DNA of 64,000 nt from Streptomyces durmitorensis (lineage in GTDB: Bacteria > Actinomycetota > Actinomycetes > Streptomycetales > Streptomycetaceae). The notes below the pieces were generated by a model that saw only the letters and a list, made by a program, of their open reading frames with translations, ran no database searches and had not been told where the DNA came from. The stretch covers positions 496,001-560,000 of the forward strand of contig NZ_CP097289.1 in NCBI RefSeq assembly GCF_023498005.1, read 5' to 3'. A program made the translations under genes and the position numbers. Of this stretch, positions 8,557 through 16,990 are shown in pieces (positions within the stretch are counted from its first letter, which is position 1; each line of letters begins with the position of its first letter).

Positions 8557-10151
8557 CAGTCGCGGGAACTTGGCCGTGCAGGGTGTGGTGTCACCCGCGG
8601 GGTGGGGCCGGGGGCAGCAGTGGCCGGGTCGGGCCACTCGTCGTCGTCCGGGGCGGGCGAAGGGCCGGGCGAGGTGTGCAGGTACGGTCCGCGCGCCCCC
8701 GCTGCGCCGATCCGTCCGGCCTGGGGCGTGGGCGGATGACCGGTCGGCTCCATCGGCCTGTCGCTCCGCGGGCGACGGGCCCTGTACGCAGCCCGGTAGG
8801 CAGCGGGCGAGGAGCCGAGCTCGCGCCGGAAGGCCTCGCGGAACGCCGTCGCCGACCGGAAGCCGCAGCGGCCCGCGATCTCGTCCACCGGGTAGTCCGA
8901 CGTCTCCAGCAGCCGTTGCGCCTGCAGAACTCGCTGGGTGATCAGCCACTGCTTGGGGGCGCTGCCCGTCAGGGCGCGGAAGCGACGGTCGAAGGTACGC
9001 CGTGCCATGTACGCGCGTGCGGCCAGCGTCTCCACGTCGAACTGCTCGTGGAGATGTTCCAGGGCCCAGGCGACGGCCTCGGCGAGCGGGTCGGTGCCGA
9101 TCTCCTCGGGCAGAAACCTGTCGAGGCGGCGCTTTAGGCCGCCGGTCGTGCGCGCAGGCACGACGAGCCTGCGGGCGAGTGCGCTCGCCGCCTCGTTGCC
9201 GTGGTCGGTGCGCACGATGTGCACGCACAGATCGATTCCGGCCGAGGTACCCGCGCTCGTGAGCACGTCCCCGTCGTCCACGAACAGCTCACGCGGGTCC
9301 ACACGCACCGACGGGTAGCGCTTGGCCAGCGTCGGCGCGTACATCCAGTGCGTCGTCGCCGGACGGCCGTCCAGCAGACCCGCCGCGGCGAGGGCGAAGG
9401 CACCCGTGTTGAGCCCGACGATGCGGGCACCCTCCTCGTGCGCCTGGCGCAGTGCGTCGAGCGCCTCCTGCGGCGGCGGCGATGTGATCGACCGCCAGGC
9501 CGGCACGACGACCGTGCCCGCCCGCGAGATCGCCTCCAGGCCGTACGGAGCGCTGAGTTCCAGACCCCCTGTGGTGCGCAGCGGTCCTTCCTCGCCGCCG
9601 CACACCAGCAACCGGTAGCGCGGTACTCCGGCGTCCTGGCGGTCGATCCCGAACACCGACAGCGGTATGGAACTCTCGAAGATGGGGCCACCGCTGAACA
9701 GCAGCACCGCGACGATCTCCTTGCGGCGGCGCCCGGAGAGTTTCCGGGCCCCGGCATCGTGCACGGCGGCGACGGACGACGCCCGCGGCCGGTCGACCGG
9801 GTCGGGGCTCGGGGCCGCCGACGGGCCGTCCTGAGGAGTCCGGGGCGAGAGGTGGCGCAGCAGCGATTCGAGTCGCTCGGCGGCCCGCGGGGCGTTTCGC
9901 AGCGCTCGCCACACGTGCATGCGCCACTCGGCCTCCACGTCGGCGGCTATTTCCCGCTCTCCCCGGTCCTTGGCCCGGATCAGGTCCGCACGGGCCTGGT
10001 CCAGCCTGTCCCGGGCCTCGTCCGCGCGGGTGCCGCCATCGGACTCGTCGGCTGCCAGCACCTCGACGAGGGCGTCACGGACCGTCCGCCAGGAACCCTT
10101 CAGCATGTGCTCGACCAGCAGGGCGGCACCAGCCGCAGCGAGCTCCCTCAA
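8556..10151 (-). CDS. GlxA-type regulator (DJ-1/PfpI + AraC) with extra N-terminal helical domain
   Basis: About 531 residues from TTG 10151. The first ~110 residues are an acidic, helical module (SWRTVRDALVEVL, then RADLIRAKDRG and DVEAEWRMHVWRAL). They resemble N-terminal modules seen in other streptomycete proteins of unknown function and are not part of ordinary GlxA proteins. Residues about 142-320 are a DJ-1/PfpI class I glutamine amidotransferase-like domain beginning EIVAVLLFSGGPIFES; the usual nucleophile Cys is replaced in VGLNTGAFALAAAG. Residues about 357-470 form the double AraC helix-turn-helix ending AFREAFRRELGSSPAAYR, and a proline-rich tail follows. The reading frame stays open upstream to 10370 but with poor coding character; ATG 10106 is an alternative start. 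Confidence 0.8.
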   Translation of the reverse strand: MRELAAAGAALLVEHMLKGSWRTVRDALVEVLAADESDGGTRADEARDRLDQARADLIRAKDRGEREIAADVEAEWRMHVWRALRNAPRAAERLESLLRHLSPRTPQDGPSAAPSPDPVDRPRASSVAAVHDAGARKLSGRRRKEIVAVLLFSGGPIFESSIPLSVFGIDRQDAGVPRYRLLVCGGEEGPLRTTGGLELSAPYGLEAISRAGTVVVPAWRSITSPPPQEALDALRQAHEEGARIVGLNTGAFALAAAGLLDGRPATTHWMYAPTLAKRYPSVRVDPRELFVDDGDVLTSAGTSAGIDLCVHIVRTDHGNEAASALARRLVVPARTTGGLKRRLDRFLPEEIGTDPLAEAVAWALEHLHEQFDVETLAARAYMARRTFDRRFRALTGSAPKQWLITQRVLQAQRLLETSDYPVDEIAGRCGFRSATAFREAFRRELGSSPAAYRAAYRARRPRSDRPMEPTGHPPTPQAGRIGAAGARGPYLHTSPGPSPAPDDDEWPDPATAAPGPTPRVTPHPARPSSRD

Positions 10152-10414
10152 CGTGCCTACCCCCGTTGTCCGATGCGGGAAAAGCCGACCGCTGCATCCC
10201 AGGAACGTGGACTCCTGATGTACGGCAGCCACGGTAGGAGTCCACGGCCACTCTTGAACAGGTATCCGCAGAACCGCTGCGCTCACTCCCCTGCGGCCGA
10301 GAGCGCCGAATTCCGGAACAGCGGGCCTTACGTTTCCGTCGTCGTTCGCAGGGCAACCGGCAGAGGACAAACCAAGTCGACGAGAAAGTAAAGACGTTCT
10401 ATGGAGGTCCCGAC

Positions 10415-10543
10415 ATGCTGAAGGCCATTGCAGATGTTCTCCGATCCATCGGTGGAGCGATTGCCACGGTGGTCACGCTGCCCTTCCGAGTCGTCGCACG
10501 ACTCTTCGGCGGAGCCTCTTCCAGCGCCCACGGCCACCATTGA
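10415..10543 (+). CDS. LPFR-motif small protein
   Basis: A 42-residue peptide beginning MLKAIADVLRSIGGAIA and carrying the motif TLPFRVVARLFGG at residues 21-33. It has a good GGAGG ribosome binding site at 10402-10407 and ATG at 10415, and it ends in a histidine-containing tail. The sequence matches the small actinobacterial family named after the LPFR motif. It is probably an amphipathic, membrane-associated peptide: hydrophobic residues alternate with Arg on one helix face. Its function is not known. It sits between the GlxA-like regulator (divergent) and the FUSC protein (convergent), with its own upstream space of about 260 bases. Confidence 0.8.
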   Translation: MLKAIADVLRSIGGAIATVVTLPFRVVARLFGGASSSAHGHH

Positions 10544-10556
10544 GCCCGGAGAGGGA

Positions 10557-11768
10557 TCACGCCTCTTGGCCGACGTGCCGTTGCAGCACATCGCAGGCGT
10601 GCTGGAACTCCTCCATGAGGCGGGTGGACTCCACGACGAGGACTCCATAAGGGCGGGCCGGGTCGGCCAGTGGAAGGCCGGCCCGGTCCGCTGTGCCGGT
10701 CACGTCCCGGCAGCGTCCCTGGGCCTCGTCGGCCAGGTGGCACAACTGCCGGGACTGCTCGGCGAGGGAGTCCTCGTCCAGCCCTCCGAGCACCTGGGCG
10801 ATCTGTGCGAGGGACTCCAGGAAGTCGGCGTAGCCAAGGAGGAAGGCCCGGTCGTCGTGCCGGTCCCCCTCCCCTTCGTGCCACTGGTGCAGGCTGCGCG
10901 TCAGGGACGCCACCTGGTACAGCGAGCGTTCGAGGGCTGCCGCCACCGCGCCGTACCCGTCGAAGGAGGCCCGGCCCCGGTGCCTGCGCAGCAGCCGACG
11001 GGGGTTGAAGTACAGGCTCTCCTCCGCGGTACGGAAGCCTTCCCTCGCCTGCGTGATCAGCCCTCCGGTCTGCTCGGCCCTCCTGCGCCACTGCCGGCAG
11101 CGCTCCTCGTCCAACTCGCCTTCGCGCAGCACCGGATACATGTCGCTCACCAGCTCGCCCAGTGCGGTGGACAGCGAGCGGATCCCGTACTCGGCGCTGC
11201 GGTAGCGCATCGGCGGGGCCACCGTCACGTTGACGACGACGCCGATGCCGCAGCCGATGAGGACCAGCAGGAGGATCTGCCCGAGCTGGGTGACCTTCTC
11301 GGTGGCGGTCGTGGCGGCGGCGTAGGTGGAGAAGGCGAAGAACGCCGCGGTGGCGACCTGCGACCCTTGCGCGCCGAGAGCGGGCCAGCGTCCGATGGAC
11401 AGACCCACCAGCGCGACCAGCGCGAAGGTCAGCAGGTCGGGGCCGCCCAGGAACCCCAGGGCAGCCACCATGGCCACGCCGGCCGCCACCGCCGCCAGGT
11501 AGCGGAGGGACTGCAGCACGGACTGATACACCGTCACCTGCATGATCAGCACCGCGGAGAACGGCGCGAACGCCGGGGACGGCGCGTCGAGCACGTAGTA
11601 GGAGACCACCCAGGACAGGGTCGCGGCCAGCGTGCTCTTGAGGACCAGGAGCAGCGTGTGGCGCTCGTAACCCGGCGTCCCCCTGGCCCGCAGGCACCAT
11701 CGCCGCGCACGCTCGAACCACCCCTGGGCCGCGGCGTCCGGCCGCTGCCCTCCGCCCTCGCCGGCCAT
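10557..11768 (-). CDS. FUSC family / aromatic acid exporter-like membrane protein
   Basis: A 403-residue protein with six closely packed N-terminal membrane helices (about residues 35-190), followed by a cytosolic helical domain of about 200 residues. This half-size arrangement fits the aromatic acid exporter/FUSC clan, whose members export hydroxylated aromatic acids or similar weak acids. The amphipathic motif APPMRYRSAEYGIR at the end of the membrane domain is typical. The start is ATG 11768. No regulator is adjacent, and the substrate is unknown. Its 3' end nearly meets the LPFR peptide gene, with 13 bases between them. Confidence 0.75.
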   Translation of the reverse strand: MAGEGGGQRPDAAAQGWFERARRWCLRARGTPGYERHTLLLVLKSTLAATLSWVVSYYVLDAPSPAFAPFSAVLIMQVTVYQSVLQSLRYLAAVAAGVAMVAALGFLGGPDLLTFALVALVGLSIGRWPALGAQGSQVATAAFFAFSTYAAATTATEKVTQLGQILLLVLIGCGIGVVVNVTVAPPMRYRSAEYGIRSLSTALGELVSDMYPVLREGELDEERCRQWRRRAEQTGGLITQAREGFRTAEESLYFNPRRLLRRHRGRASFDGYGAVAAALERSLYQVASLTRSLHQWHEGEGDRHDDRAFLLGYADFLESLAQIAQVLGGLDEDSLAEQSRQLCHLADEAQGRCRDVTGTADRAGLPLADPARPYGVLVVESTRLMEEFQHACDVLQRHVGQEA

Positions 11769-11900
11769 GCACCGACTCCGTTCCGTTCAGCAGGTCATCG
11801 AGCTCAGCCTGCTACCCGGCGGGACCGGCCGCATGCGGGGTTCGGGGCGTGAAAAGAACCCGGCGCACGCGCGGATTTCGTTTCCGCCGCCGTGAAACGC

Positions 11901-12056
11901 CTACCAATAGTGCTTTCGCCCGCCCACCGCGTGGCCGACGGAACCAAGAATCCAGAAGACCGCACCGATGACGACGAGGATGACGCCGATGGTCCACAGG
12001 ATGGAGATTCCGGCCACGAGGCCGATGACGAGAAGGATGACTCCGAGTGCGATCAT
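11901..12056 (-). CDS. DUF6131-like small membrane protein
   Basis: A 51-residue protein, MIALGVILLVIGLVAGISIL at the start and ending GHAVGGRKHYW. It consists of two hydrophobic helices joined by a short turn. GGAGG lies 7-11 bases upstream of the ATG at 12056. It is a near-perfect match to the pattern of the DUF6131 family, common in Streptomyces and of unknown function. It is divergent from the YceI-like gene, with about 300 bases between them. Confidence 0.8.
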   Translation of the reverse strand: MIALGVILLVIGLVAGISILWTIGVILVVIGAVFWILGSVGHAVGGRKHYW

Positions 12057-12355
12057 TGCGCCCTCCGAACCTCAGAATTATTTCAAGTATGCGCCTTTAA
12101 ATGCTGATTGCGGCCCCAGGGACGGACCTCATCGCGACGGCCGCCTCATTTCCGCCGACGCGTGCGTGCACCGCAGACACAATTGTCACCGTGCGTGACG
12201 CGGAGCCACCCAACCGTGCATCCACATCCGTGCCGATCTTGTGCATCTTTGCAGTCAGCAGCATGGAACCCGGACGAGACCTCCCATCTTGCTGAGCGGC
12301 ACCTGTCGACTGCGTGATAACACGGAGTGATCAAATCCAAGGAGACGACGACATC
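12057..12355. other. Intergenic region between DUF6131-like and YceI-like genes
   Basis: About 300 bases with no credible ORF. The part nearest 12057 is AT-rich (AGAATTATTTCAAG at 12074-12087) and probably holds the promoter of the leftward small gene. AAGGAG at 12339-12344 is the ribosome binding site for the rightward gene. No strong inverted repeat is seen. Confidence 0.5.
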
Positions 12356-13015
12356 ATGGGTATCTTCAGCCGTCGCCAGACCGCGACCCTCGAACCGACG
12401 CCGTCCGCCGGCACCGGTTCGCCCTTCTCCGGGGCCGCGGCCGCCGGTGCCGCGCTCGACCCCGCGCTCCGCGCGCTGACCGGGCAGTGGACCATCGACC
12501 GCCCGCACAGTCGCATCGGGTTCTCCGTGCGGCACGCGATGGTCACGACGGTGCGAGGTGCCTTCGCTGACTACGACAGCACGCTGTACTTCGACGGCGA
12601 CCGGCCCTCCGAGTCGCGGGCCGAGATCGTCATCCGGATCGCCAGCGTCGACACGGGTGTGGAACAGCGGGACGCGCACCTCATAGGCGCCGACTTCTTC
12701 GACGCGCGCCGCCACCCGGAGATGTCGTTCCGCAGCACCTCCACGGTCCACGAGGGCGGGGAGACCTTCCGCATGGCGGGCGACCTGACCATCCGCGGCG
12801 TGACGCGCCCCGTCGAGCTGCAGCTCGACTATCTCGGTTCGGTCGTGGACCCCTTCGGCTTCGAGAGAGCCGGCTTCGACGGCACCACCACCATCGACCG
12901 CACGGACTGGGGCCTGGTCTACAACCAGCGCCTGGAGACGGGCGGCGCCATGGTCAGCGAGAAGGTCCGGCTTCAGTTCGACATCTCCGCGATCAGGGCC
13001 ACGCCCATGGCGTAG
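12356..13015 (+). CDS. YceI family protein
   Basis: A 219-residue protein of the YceI lipocalin-like beta-barrel family, which binds polyisoprenoid or other amphiphilic lipids. Visible motifs are GQWTIDRPHSRIGFSVRHAM near residues 43-62, DFFDARRHPEMSFRST near 105-120, and GDLTIRGVTRPVELQ near 129-143, in the family order. The first ~40 residues are low-complexity and are not a signal peptide, so it is probably cytoplasmic, unlike the secreted E. coli YceI. The start is ATG 12356 with AAGGAG upstream. It ends just before a strong hairpin. Confidence 0.9.
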   Translation: MGIFSRRQTATLEPTPSAGTGSPFSGAAAAGAALDPALRALTGQWTIDRPHSRIGFSVRHAMVTTVRGAFADYDSTLYFDGDRPSESRAEIVIRIASVDTGVEQRDAHLIGADFFDARRHPEMSFRSTSTVHEGGETFRMAGDLTIRGVTRPVELQLDYLGSVVDPFGFERAGFDGTTTIDRTDWGLVYNQRLETGGAMVSEKVRLQFDISAIRATPMA

Positions 13016-13058
13016 CGCCCCGGCCGTCGTGCTCGGCGACGGCCCGCACACCACGAAG

Positions 13059-13096
13059 GGGAGGGCCCCGTCCCGGTGCCGGGATGGGGCCCTCCC
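13059..13096. terminator. Bidirectional hairpin terminator between YceI gene and cobN
   Basis: Two 18-base arms (13059-13076 and 13079-13096) are complementary apart from one G-T wobble. They lie between the convergent YceI-like and cobN stop codons, which suggests termination in both directions. Confidence 0.75.
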
Positions 13097-13124
13097 TCTC
13101 GTCCGTCGGCCGCGAGGCCGCCGC

Positions 13125-16100
13125 TCAGTCCTCGCCCTCCAGGTTGCCTTCCGTCTCCAGGTACGCCTGGCGCAGGGCCTCAAGGACCGCGGGGTCGGGC
13201 TTGGCCCACATGCCGCGGGACTCGGCTTCCAGGAGTCGCTCGGCGATGCCGTGCAGGGCCCAGGGGTTGGCCTGCTGGAGGAATTCACGGTTGGTCGGGT
13301 CGAGGACGTACGTCTCGGTGAGCTTGTCGTACATCCAGTCGGCGACCACGCCCGTCGTGGCGTCGTACCCGAAGAGGTAGTCGACCGTGGCGGCGAGCTC
13401 GAAGGCACCCTTGTAACCGTGGCGGCGCATCGCCTCGATCCACTTCGGATTCACCACGCGGGCGCGGAAGACGCGGGAGGTCTCCTCGACCAGGGTGCGG
13501 GTGCGCACCGTCTCGGGGCGCGTGGAGTCGCCGATGTACGCCTCCGGGGCGCGGCCCTTCAGCGCGCGGACCGTGGCCACCATGCCGCCGTGGTACTGGA
13601 AGTAGTCGTCCGAGTCGGCGATGTCGTGTTCACGGGTGTCGGTGTTCTTCGCCGCGACCTCGATGCGCTTGTACGCGCTCTCCATCTCCTCGCGCGCCGG
13701 ACGCCCGTCGAGTTCGCGGCCGTAGGCGTAGCCGCCCCACACCGTGTAGACCTCGGCGAGGTCGGCGTCGGTGCGCCAGTCGCGGGAGTCGATGAGCTGG
13801 AGCAGACCCGCGCCGTAGGTGCCGGGGCGGGAGCCGAAGATGCGGGTGGTGGCGCGGCGTTCGTCGCCGTGGACCGCCAAGTCCGCCTGGGCGTGGGCCC
13901 GGACGAAGTTCGCGTCGTCGGGCTCCTCCAGCGAGGCGGCCAGGCGCACCGCGTCGTCCAGGAGGCCGATGGTGTGCGGGAAGGCGTCGCGGAAGAAACC
14001 GCTGATGCGCAGGGTGACGTCGATGCGCGGGCGCCCGAGCTCCTCGGCGGGGATCGCCTCCAGGCCCGTCACGCGGCGCGACGCGTCGTCCCAGACCGGG
14101 CGGACGCCAAGAAGGGCGAGAGCTTCGGCGACGTCGTCACCGGCGGTGCGCATGGCGCTCGTACCCCACAGGGAAAGGCCCACCGAGGTCGGCCAGTCGC
14201 CGTTGTCGGTGCGGTAGCGCTCAAGGAGCGAGTCGGCCAGGGCCTGGCCGGTCTCCCAGGCGAGACGCGAGGGCACCGCCTTGGGGTCGACGGAGTAGAA
14301 GTTGCGGCCGGTCGGCAGGACGTTGACCAGGCCGCGCAGCGGGGAGCCCGAGGGTCCGGCGGGGACGAAGCCGCCCTTCAACGCGTGGACGGCGTGGTCG
14401 AGTTCGTCGGTCGTGGCGGCCAGCCGCGGTACGACCTCGCGGGCGGCGAAGGCGAGAATGTCGGCGACGGACTGCGGGTGCCCCTGGGCCACCGTCGCGA
14501 CGGCCTCCGGGGCCCAGTCGGCGTCGTCCATCGCCTGGACCAGGGCGCGGGCCTTCTCCTCGACCTCGTCGGCGGCGGTGCGGGTGGCCGCGGACTCGTC
14601 GAGACCCAACGCCTCGCGCAGGCCGGGAAGCGAGGCCGTGCCGCCCCAGATCTGGCGGGCGCGCAGGATCGCGAGGACGAGGTTGACGCGGTCGGCGCCG
14701 GCCGGGGCGCCGCCCAGGACGTGCAGGCCGTCGCGGATCTGGACGTCCTTGATCTCACAGAGCCAGCCGTCGAGATGCATGATGAACTCGTCGAAGCCCT
14801 CGTCCTTGGGGCGGTCCTCCAGCCCCAGGTCGTGGTCGAGCTTGGCGGCCTGGATGAGGGTCCAGATCTGCGCACGGATCGCGGGCAGCTTCGCCGGGTC
14901 CATCGAGGCGATCTGGGCGTGCTCGTCCAGGAGTTGCTCGAGGCGGGCGATGTCGCCGTAGCTGTCGGCGCGGGCCATCGGCGGTACGAGATGGTCCACG
15001 AGGGTGGCGTGGACGCGCCGCTTGGCCTGCGTCCCCTCCCCCGGGTCGTTGACCAGGAACGGGTAGATCAGGGGCAGATCGCCCAGGGCCGCGTCGGGGC
15101 CGCAGGCGGCGGAAAGGCCCGCGTTCTTGCCGGGCAGCCACTCCAGGTTGCCGTGCTTGCCCAGGTGGATCATCGCGTCGGCGCCGAAGCCGTTGTCGGC
15201 GGCGGACGCGGCGATCCAGCGGTAGGCGGCCAAGTAGTGGTGCGAGGGCGGCAGATCGGGATCGTGGTAGATCGCGATCGGGTTCTCGCCGAAACCGCGC
15301 GGCGGCTGGATGAGGATGAGCAGATTGCCGCGGCGCAGGGCCGCGAGGACGATGTCGCCCTCCGGGTTGCTCGACCGGTCCACGAACATCTCGCCGGGGG
15401 CCGGGCCCCAGTGCTGCTCCACGGACTCGCGCAGCTCGGCGGGGAGCGTGGCGTACCAGCGGCGGTAGTCGGCCGCGGGGATGCGGACGGGGTTGCGGGC
15501 CAGCTGCTCCTCGGTGAGCCATTCCTGGTCGTGGCCGCCCGCCTCGATGAGGGCGTAGATCAGCTCGTCGCCGTCGCCGGAGGCAAGGCCCGGGACCTCC
15601 TCCGTACCGAAGTCGTAGCCCTCTTCGCGCAGTCGGCGCAGCAGGGCGACGGCGCTGGCGGGGGTGTCGAGGCCGACCGCGTTGCCGATCCGCGAGTGCT
15701 TGGTCGGGTAGGCGGAAAGGACGAGCGCGATGCGCTTGTCGGCGGCCGGGATGTGGCGAAGCCGTGCGTGCCGCACGGCGATGCCGGCCACGCGGGCCGC
15801 GCGCTCGGCGTCGGCGACGTACGCGGGCAGACCGTCCTCGTCGATCTCCTTGAAGGAGAACGGCACCGTGATCAGACGGCCGTCGAACTCGGGGACCGCG
15901 ATCTGGCTTGCGGCGTCCAGCGGCGACACGCCCTCGTCGTTGCCCTCCCAGTCGGTGCGTGAGCTGGTGAGGCACAGCGCCTGGAGGATGGGTACGTCGA
16001 GTCCGCTGAGTGCGCCTGCGTCCCAGGACTCGTCGTCGCCGCCCGCCGACGCCTCGGCGGGGCGCGTGCCGCCCGCGGCGAGGACCGTGGTCACGATCGC

Positions 16101-16721
16101 GTCGGCGGCGCGCAGTTCATCGATGAGTTCGGGCTCGGGAGTACGCAGCGAGGCGACGTACAGCGGCAGCGGGCGCGCTCCGGCGTCCTCGACCGCGCGG
16201 CACAGGCTCTCGATGAAGGCGGTGTTGCCGCTCATGTGGTGGGCGCGGTAGTAGAGCACCGCGACGGTCGGTCCCTCGACCTGACGGGCGGTGCGCTCCA
16301 GCGGGCCCCACGAGGGCGCGGGGGCGGGCGGCTCGAAGCCGTGGCCGGTGAGCAGGACGGTGTCGGAGAGGAACCTGGCCAGCTGCTCCAGGTTGTCGGG
16401 GCCGCCGTGGGCCAGGTAGGCGTGGGCTTCGGCGGCGATGCCGATGGGCACGGTCGATGCGGCCATCAGCTGGGCGTCGGGGGCCTGTTCGCCGGTGAGG
16501 ACGACCACGGGGCGTCCGGTCGCCACGACTTGGTCGAGGCCCTCCTGCCAGGCGCGTACGCCGCCGAGGAGGCGTACGACGACCAGGTCGGCGCCGTCCA
16601 GGAGCTGCGGAAGGTCCTCGAGCGGGAGCCGGGAGGGGTTCGCGAAGCGGTAGTCGACCGGGCCGGCGGCGGCGCGGGCGCTGAGCAGGTCGGTGTCGGA
16701 CGTCGACAGGAGCAGGATCAT
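13125..16721 (-). CDS. cobN: Cobaltochelatase subunit CobN
   Basis: A 1198-residue protein, the usual length for CobN, the large subunit of the ATP-dependent aerobic cobaltochelatase that inserts cobalt into hydrogenobyrinate a,c-diamide. Hallmarks include HLGKHGNLEWLPGKN in the central region, YPTKHSRIGNAVGLDTP, and GMWAKPDP near the C terminus. The start is the ATG before ILLLSTSDTDLL (16721); the GTG ten codons upstream is also in frame, but GAGGAAGG precedes the ATG. A B12 riboswitch lies directly upstream on the same strand, so expression should fall when cobalamin is plentiful. The AAA+/VWA partner subunits are not in this window. Confidence 0.95.
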   Translation of the reverse strand: MILLLSTSDTDLLSARAAAGPVDYRFANPSRLPLEDLPQLLDGADLVVVRLLGGVRAWQEGLDQVVATGRPVVVLTGEQAPDAQLMAASTVPIGIAAEAHAYLAHGGPDNLEQLARFLSDTVLLTGHGFEPPAPAPSWGPLERTARQVEGPTVAVLYYRAHHMSGNTAFIESLCRAVEDAGARPLPLYVASLRTPEPELIDELRAADAIVTTVLAAGGTRPAEASAGGDDESWDAGALSGLDVPILQALCLTSSRTDWEGNDEGVSPLDAASQIAVPEFDGRLITVPFSFKEIDEDGLPAYVADAERAARVAGIAVRHARLRHIPAADKRIALVLSAYPTKHSRIGNAVGLDTPASAVALLRRLREEGYDFGTEEVPGLASGDGDELIYALIEAGGHDQEWLTEEQLARNPVRIPAADYRRWYATLPAELRESVEQHWGPAPGEMFVDRSSNPEGDIVLAALRRGNLLILIQPPRGFGENPIAIYHDPDLPPSHHYLAAYRWIAASAADNGFGADAMIHLGKHGNLEWLPGKNAGLSAACGPDAALGDLPLIYPFLVNDPGEGTQAKRRVHATLVDHLVPPMARADSYGDIARLEQLLDEHAQIASMDPAKLPAIRAQIWTLIQAAKLDHDLGLEDRPKDEGFDEFIMHLDGWLCEIKDVQIRDGLHVLGGAPAGADRVNLVLAILRARQIWGGTASLPGLREALGLDESAATRTAADEVEEKARALVQAMDDADWAPEAVATVAQGHPQSVADILAFAAREVVPRLAATTDELDHAVHALKGGFVPAGPSGSPLRGLVNVLPTGRNFYSVDPKAVPSRLAWETGQALADSLLERYRTDNGDWPTSVGLSLWGTSAMRTAGDDVAEALALLGVRPVWDDASRRVTGLEAIPAEELGRPRIDVTLRISGFFRDAFPHTIGLLDDAVRLAASLEEPDDANFVRAHAQADLAVHGDERRATTRIFGSRPGTYGAGLLQLIDSRDWRTDADLAEVYTVWGGYAYGRELDGRPAREEMESAYKRIEVAAKNTDTREHDIADSDDYFQYHGGMVATVRALKGRAPEAYIGDSTRPETVRTRTLVEETSRVFRARVVNPKWIEAMRRHGYKGAFELAATVDYLFGYDATTGVVADWMYDKLTETYVLDPTNREFLQQANPWALHGIAERLLEAESRGMWAKPDPAVLEALRQAYLETEGNLEGED

Positions 16722-16799
16722 GCGGCGTCGGGCCTTCCTCGGGGTGTCCACGCCCCGGGTGGTGTCGATGGCGTCTCCCCTGCTCGAGCGGACGAGAGC

Positions 16800-16915
16800 T
16801 CGGGGAAGGGAGTTCCTGACTCACCCGGCATGCGCACCGGGCTCACAGTGGCGGGACCGCGCCGGAATCGCACCGGGCTTCCTCCCCTTGTCGCCGTCTG
16901 TGGCGACGACGGGCC
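16800..16915 (-). ncRNA. Cobalamin (B12) riboswitch upstream of cobN
   Basis: Read on the minus strand, 16882 to 16843 contains the B12-box core: GGTGCGATTCCGG, then GCGGTCCCGCCACTGTGA. Further on, 16822-16811 reads GAGTCAGGAACT, matching the conserved GAGTCAGGA element. Order and spacing match the class I cobalamin riboswitch. It ends about 80 bases before the cobN ATG. Outer limits are approximate. Confidence 0.9.
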
Positions 16916-16990
16916 GGCTGACCCGTCGCTAGGAATACTAAGGGCCGATCAACTACCGGGGGGCAGGCGGACCTGCTGCGATGGGTCGGT

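Noticed and set aside
8557..9228. Upstream extension of the membrane protein frame
   Set aside because: This part lies inside the GlxA-like gene in another frame, and its translation is Arg/Pro-rich; the real start is the ATG sharing a base with the regulator stop.
10152..10370. N-terminal extension of the GlxA-like protein to 10370
   Set aside because: Poor codon bias and no conserved sequence; it would also fill the only promoter space for the small LPFR gene.
13029..15962. A 977-codon open frame on the plus strand across cobN
   Set aside because: It is antisense to CobN, which has full family motifs; the open frame is a by-product of high GC and its translation has no recognisable domain.
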